Assembly (NCBI RefSeq): GCF_937999985.1
Contig: NZ_CALLDG010000166.1
Location: 1 to 14,783 of the forward strand
Direction: 5' to 3'
DNA from: an uncultured Corynebacterium sp.
Lineage (GTDB): Bacteria > Actinomycetota > Actinomycetes > Mycobacteriales > Mycobacteriaceae
DNA: 14,783 nt
In this document: positions 11,331 to 14,783 of the stretch, piece after piece
Layout of the letters: each line of letters begins with the position of its first letter
Position numbering within the stretch: position 1 is the first letter of the stretch
Made by a program: the position numbers and the translations under genes
The notes under the pieces: generated by a model
Databases searched by the model: none
The model's input: the letters and a program-made list of their open reading frames with translations, nothing else
Told to the model about the DNA's origin: nothing

Positions 11331-13178
11331 ATGAATGCCATTCCCTTGAGATCCGCCGTCACCACCCAAGGCCGCAACGCCGCCGGCGCCCGCGCCCTGT
11401 GGCGTGCGACAGGCATGACGGACCAGGACTTCGAGAAGCCCATCATCGCCATCGCGAACTCGTACACGCAGTTTGTACCGGGCCACGTGCACCTGAAGGA
11501 CGTGGGAGACATCGTCGCAGACGCCATCCGCGAAGCCGGCGGCGTTCCCCGCGAGTTCAACACCATCGCCGTCGACGACGGCATCGCTATGGGGCACTCG
11601 GGCATGCTCTACTCGCTGCCCAGCCGCGAGATTATTTCTGACGCCGTCGAGTACATGGTCAACGGCCACGCCGCCGATGCGCTGGTGTGCATTTCCAACT
11701 GCGACAAGATCACGCCCGGCATGCTGAACGCCGCCATGCGTCTGAACATCCCGGTGGTGTTCGTCTCCGGCGGGCCGATGGAGGCTGGCAAAACGGTGGC
11801 AGTTGATGGTGTCGTTCAGGCTCCGACAGACCTCATTACTGCCATCTCCGCCTCCGCGTCCGACAAAGTCGACGCGCAGGCGCTGCTGGAAGTTGAGTCC
11901 GCCGCCTGCCCGACGTGCGGCTCCTGCTCCGGCATGTTCACTGCCAACTCGATGAACTGCCTGACCGAGGCGCTTGGCCTGTCCCTGCCGGGCAATGGTT
12001 CCACCTTGGCGACTCACACCAAGCGACGCGACCTGTTCAGCAAGGCCGGAACCACCATCGTTGAACTGTGCCGCCGCTACTACGGCGAGGGAGACGCCTC
12101 CGTCCTGCCGCGCAACATCGCCACCCGCGAGGCCTTCGAAAACGCCATGGCGCTGGACATGGCCATGGGCGGATCCTCCAACACCGTGCTGCACATCCTC
12201 GCAGCTGCCCAGGAGGGTGAGATCGACTTCGACCTGCACTCCATCGACCAACTGTCGCGCGAAGTGCCGTGTCTGTCGAAGGTGTCCCCGAACTCCGATT
12301 ACCACATGGAAGACGTTCACCGTGGAGGCGGCATCCCCGCCATCCTCGGCGAGCTCTACCGCGCCGGCAAGCTGAACGAAGGCGTTCACTCCGTTCACTC
12401 CGCCACGCTGAAGGAATGGCTCCTGTCCTGGGACATCCGCTCCGGAGCTGCCACCGAGGAAGCCATCGAGCTGTTCCACGCCGCCCCTGGCGGAGTCCGC
12501 ACAACCGAGCCGTTCAGCACTGAGAACCGTTGGTCCAGCTTGGACACCGACGCAGAGGGTGGCGTCATTCGCGATGTAGAGCATGCGTACACCGCCGATG
12601 GCGGCCTGGTTGTCCTCCGCGGCAACCTCGCCGAAGACGGCGCCGTAATCAAGGCCGCGGGCGTCGATCCATCCATCTGGCACTTCGAAGGCACTGCACT
12701 GGTCGTCGAATCCCAAGAAGAAGCCGTGCGCGTGATCCTGGACAAGAAGGTAAAGCCGGGCCACGTCGTGGTCGTACGCTACGAAGGCCCCGCCGGCGGG
12801 CCGGGCATGCAGGAAATGCTGCACCCGACCGCTTTCCTCAAGGGCGCGGGGCTCGGCAAGGAGTGCGCGCTGATCACCGACGGTCGCTTCTCTGGCGGCA
12901 CATCCGGCCTGTCCGTCGGCCACATCTCCCCTGAGGCTGCGCACGGCGGCCTGATCGGCCTGGTCCGCGACGGCGATCCGATCACCATCGACGTGCACGA
13001 GCGCCTTCTGCAGCTGAACGTCTCCGACGAGGAGATCGAACGCCGCCGCGCCGAGATGGAGGCTTCCGACAAGCCGTGGACGCCCACCACTCGCCAGCGG
13101 AAGGTCACCAAGGCGCTGCGCGCCTATGCCGCGATGGCAACCTCCGCTGACCGCGGAGCCGTCCGCGAGGTGAAGTAA
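11331..13178 (+). CDS. ilvD: Dihydroxy-acid dehydratase
   Basis: This iron-sulfur enzyme dehydrates the dihydroxy acids made by IlvC to 2-oxoisovalerate and 2-oxo-3-methylvalerate, the third common step of branched-chain synthesis. ATG 11331 gives 615 residues (C. glutamicum about 613). It opens MNAIPLRSAVTTQGRNAAGARALWRATG. GTG 11322 is an alternative, and the frame is open back to 11223 inside the previous gene. Cluster-ligand Cys are in CISNCDK (Cys120 and Cys124) and CPTCGSCSG (Cys193, 196, 199). The N-terminal Cys of the plant-type [2Fe-2S] enzymes is absent (NSYTQFVPGH instead), as in the E. coli enzyme. YEGPAGGPGMQEML and TDGRFSGGTSG mark the active-site region. It follows the PH-domain gene by 55 bases, with only a weak purine stretch (AAGAGAG) as ribosome site, and is probably cotranscribed with mscCG. 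Confidence 0.97.
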   Translation: MNAIPLRSAVTTQGRNAAGARALWRATGMTDQDFEKPIIAIANSYTQFVPGHVHLKDVGDIVADAIREAGGVPREFNTIAVDDGIAMGHSGMLYSLPSREIISDAVEYMVNGHAADALVCISNCDKITPGMLNAAMRLNIPVVFVSGGPMEAGKTVAVDGVVQAPTDLITAISASASDKVDAQALLEVESAACPTCGSCSGMFTANSMNCLTEALGLSLPGNGSTLATHTKRRDLFSKAGTTIVELCRRYYGEGDASVLPRNIATREAFENAMALDMAMGGSSNTVLHILAAAQEGEIDFDLHSIDQLSREVPCLSKVSPNSDYHMEDVHRGGGIPAILGELYRAGKLNEGVHSVHSATLKEWLLSWDIRSGAATEEAIELFHAAPGGVRTTEPFSTENRWSSLDTDAEGGVIRDVEHAYTADGGLVVLRGNLAEDGAVIKAAGVDPSIWHFEGTALVVESQEEAVRVILDKKVKPGHVVVVRYEGPAGGPGMQEMLHPTAFLKGAGLGKECALITDGRFSGGTSGLSVGHISPEAAHGGLIGLVRDGDPITIDVHERLLQLNVSDEEIERRRAEMEASDKPWTPTTRQRKVTKALRAYAAMATSADRGAVREVK

Positions 13179-13182
13179 CCCC

Positions 13183-13199
13183 CGCGCCCAGCGGGCGCG
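13183..13199 (+). terminator. GC-rich hairpin after ilvD, possible terminator
   Basis: CGCGCCC and GGGCGCG form a 7-bp stem with a three-base loop, starting four bases after the ilvD stop. No T-run follows, so termination would be weak or need Rho. Confidence 0.5.
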
Positions 13200-13249
13200 T
13201 GCCCTCCGCACGCCCCGCTGCACGCTGTAGCCAGTACGCCCCTAACGGT

Positions 13250-13367
13250 GGCGCTGCCGCCCCGCCCCGGCCTACATCTCCGGATCGCGGCCTTCCGCCC
13301 GGCCGGCGGCGCTGCCGCCCCGCACAGCCGGCATCCCCGGGGTCGCGGTCTCCCGCGCGGCCGTAGG
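13250..13367. repeat. Imperfect 58-bp tandem repeat upstream of the UvrA-like gene
   Basis: GGCGCTGCCGCCCCGC occurs at 13250-13265 and 13308-13323. The rest of each unit aligns with small indels: a CCGG block, then TCGCGG, then CCGC and GGCCG. It fills most of the 198-base gap between ilvD and the UvrA-like gene, where no gene is seen. Confidence 0.65.
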
Positions 13368-13376
13368 CTGGAGGGC

Positions 13377-14783
13377 ATGCATGATTCACACCTCCAGCCC
13401 GATACTGAACGCGCAAACACCAATGCAGTCGAGGCTGACAGCGCCCGCCGTGGCCGTAACACCGGCGGCTCCACTATCAGCAGCTACCACGCCGGCGGTG
13501 TCGGCAGCGCTCGCGGTAACGGCGCCTGTGACTGCCCCAGCATCGAGGAACGTAGCAGCACAACCGCACCCATCGGCGGCGCCGGCGACGATGGGATGAT
13601 CCATGTCCGCGACGCCCACCTGCGCAACCTCAAACACCAGGACGTCTCGCTGCCCCGTAACGCCCTGGTGGCGGTGACGGGCGTTTCCGGGTCGGGGAAA
13701 TCTTCGCTGGCGTTTGGCACGCTGCATGGTGAGGCTCAGCGGCGGTACCTGGAGTCCGTCGCGCCGTTCGCGCGCCGGCTCATCGGCGGAGCCGTCGACC
13801 CGCGGGTGGGGTCCGTGGAGGGGCTGCCGCCGACTGTCGCGCTGCAGCAGGGGGCGCAGGCGGGCGGGGCGCGCTCGACGGTGGGGACAGTTTCAAACCT
13901 GTCGAACACGATCCGCCTGCTGTATTCCCGTTGCGGCGATTACCCGGCGGGGGTTCGCGAACGCCACGGCGGGCGTCTGGACTCGGATAGCTTCTCCCCT
14001 AATACGACGGCGGGAATGTGCCCGGAGTGTCAGGGCACGGGAGTCGTGCATGAGCCGACGGAGGAATCCATGGTGCCGGATCCATCGCTTTCCATCGACG
14101 AGGGTGCTATTGCCGCTTGGCCCGGCGCGTGGTTGGGGAAGAACTTCCACGATATTGTCGCGGAGCTTGGCTTCCCTATGGATATTCCGTGGCGAGATAT
14201 CCCGCGGGCCGACCGGGATTGGATCCTTTTCACGAACGAGCGGCCGGTGGTGACGATCCACCCCCACCGGGGTGCGGATCAGATTCAGCGGACCTATGAG
14301 GGCACTTGGCGTTCGGTGGCCTCTTATCTGCGGAAGACGTTGGCGGAGACGGGTTCCGATTCCACACGACGCCGCGTCCTGTCGTTTATGAAGTCTTCCC
14401 GCTGTGGGGTGTGCGATGGTCGTCGCCTTATTGTCGACGCCCTTTCCGTGGAATACCTCGACCTTCCCATCGATAGCCTTGGGGCGCTTCCTTTGGAGGA
14501 GGTTCTCTCTCGCTTCGCTGAGCGCCGTGCCTCTGTGCCCGCAGACACTGCCCGCGGAAATTCCAGCGCAGCGGTGTCCGCCGTTGGGGACTCCGCCAGC
14601 GCAGCGGTGTCCGCCGTTGGGGACTCCGCCAGCGCAGCGGTGTCCGAGAGGCAAGAGGCAACCGAAACTTCAGTAACTTCAGACACTGAAACCACAGAGG
14701 ATGCTGCGGAATCGCCAGCCGGCGAAGGTTCCAGCGCGGCCGCACCCGCGGGTAGGGATTCCAGCGCGGCCGCACCCGCGGGT
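13377..14783 (+). CDS. UvrA-like ABC ATPase, partial (3' end outside the window)
   Basis: This is a paralogue of excinuclease subunit A of the UvrA-like/DrrC type, a tandem ABC ATPase that binds DNA; its role may be repair or drug tolerance. It is open to the edge for 469 codons. Residues 1-73 are a Ser/Gly-rich extension of unknown function. Walker A, GVSGSGKSSLAF, starts at 102, followed by GEAQRRYLESVAPFARRLIG and QQGAQAGGARSTVGT. The zinc-type CPECQGTG (Cys215, Cys218) is followed by a conserved DPSLSIDEGAIAAWPG stretch and CGVCDGRRL (Cys343, Cys346). From residue ~385 a repetitive Ala/Ser insertion occupies the position before the ABC signature, which is not reached. ATG 13377 has GGAGGG one base upstream; ATG 13596 would remove the extension. 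The short spacing between first Walker A and CPEC suggests it lacks the UvrB-binding region of true UvrA. Confidence 0.88.
   Translation, partial: MHDSHLQPDTERANTNAVEADSARRGRNTGGSTISSYHAGGVGSARGNGACDCPSIEERSSTTAPIGGAGDDGMIHVRDAHLRNLKHQDVSLPRNALVAVTGVSGSGKSSLAFGTLHGEAQRRYLESVAPFARRLIGGAVDPRVGSVEGLPPTVALQQGAQAGGARSTVGTVSNLSNTIRLLYSRCGDYPAGVRERHGGRLDSDSFSPNTTAGMCPECQGTGVVHEPTEESMVPDPSLSIDEGAIAAWPGAWLGKNFHDIVAELGFPMDIPWRDIPRADRDWILFTNERPVVTIHPHRGADQIQRTYEGTWRSVASYLRKTLAETGSDSTRRRVLSFMKSSRCGVCDGRRLIVDALSVEYLDLPIDSLGALPLEEVLSRFAERRASVPADTARGNSSAAVSAVGDSASAAVSAVGDSASAAVSERQEATETSVTSDTETTEDAAESPAGEGSSAAAPAGRDSSAAAPAG
14565..14645 (+). repeat. 33-bp in-frame tandem repeats in the UvrA-like gene
   Basis: Two identical 33-bp units (14565-14597 and 14598-14630) and a 15-bp third copy (14631-14645) encode SAAVSAVGDSA in tandem, from about residue 397. 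They lie in a low-complexity insertion within the ATPase. Confidence 0.95.
14729..14783 (+). repeat. 30-bp in-frame repeat at the window end
   Basis: A 25-base block starting TTCCAGCGCGGCCGC occurs at 14729-14753 and again at 14759-14783, a 30-bp period encoding SSAAAPAG with a short linker. The second copy ends exactly at the window edge, so the copy number may be larger. Confidence 0.9.

Noticed and set aside
11286..13223. 645-codon minus-strand open frame opposite ilvD
   Set aside because: It is a shadow of ilvD produced by high-GC codon bias; it has no recognisable motifs.
13893..14654. 253-codon minus-strand open frame with GGHRCAGGVPN repeats
   Set aside because: The repeats are the reverse complement of the in-frame UvrA-like repeats; the plus-strand protein has Walker A and CxxC motifs.

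Overview
This window looks like a Corynebacterium chromosome segment of high GC. The evidence is the gene order (ilvB-ilvN-ilvC divergent from an MscCG-type channel, a PH-domain membrane protein and ilvD), the close protein similarity to C. glutamicum IlvB, IlvN, IlvC, IlvD and MscCG as I remember them, and actinobacterial -10 elements with leaderless starts. I cannot name the species.

Everything from 1 to 8171 is on the minus strand and everything from 8620 to the end is on the plus strand. Going left from the divergence point, the minus strand carries: a promoter and leader with a 16-residue Leu/Val/Ile-rich peptide and an attenuator (8052-8207); ilvB, ilvN and ilvC (7821-4258), the shared part of isoleucine, valine and leucine synthesis; a terminator; a CDF zinc-type exporter with a His-rich N-terminus (4084-2936); and an iron-siderophore-type ABC importer operon consisting of a lipoprotein binding protein and two FecCD permeases. 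The second permease runs off the window. The importer promoter overlaps DtxR-like palindromes.

Going right, the plus strand carries: an mscCG-type mechanosensitive channel and glutamate exporter; a small two-TM PH-domain protein; ilvD (dihydroxy-acid dehydratase, the step after IlvC); and the 5' part of a UvrA-like ABC ATPase gene cut by the window edge. The ilv genes thus flank an amino-acid efflux channel.

The clearest regulatory object is the ilvBNC leader. Its peptide probably begins at the transcription start itself, and its last codons can pair with the left arm of the terminator. A second theme is recent in-frame tandem duplication in low-complexity protein segments: 21-bp units in the partial permease, 30-bp in mscCG, and 33-bp and 30-bp in the UvrA-like gene. 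There are also non-coding tandem repeats at 2837-2950, 8446-8479, 8522-8576, 11267-11294 and 13250-13367. Nothing here is clearly a new defence or mobile system. No tRNA, rRNA, IS element or CRISPR array was seen.
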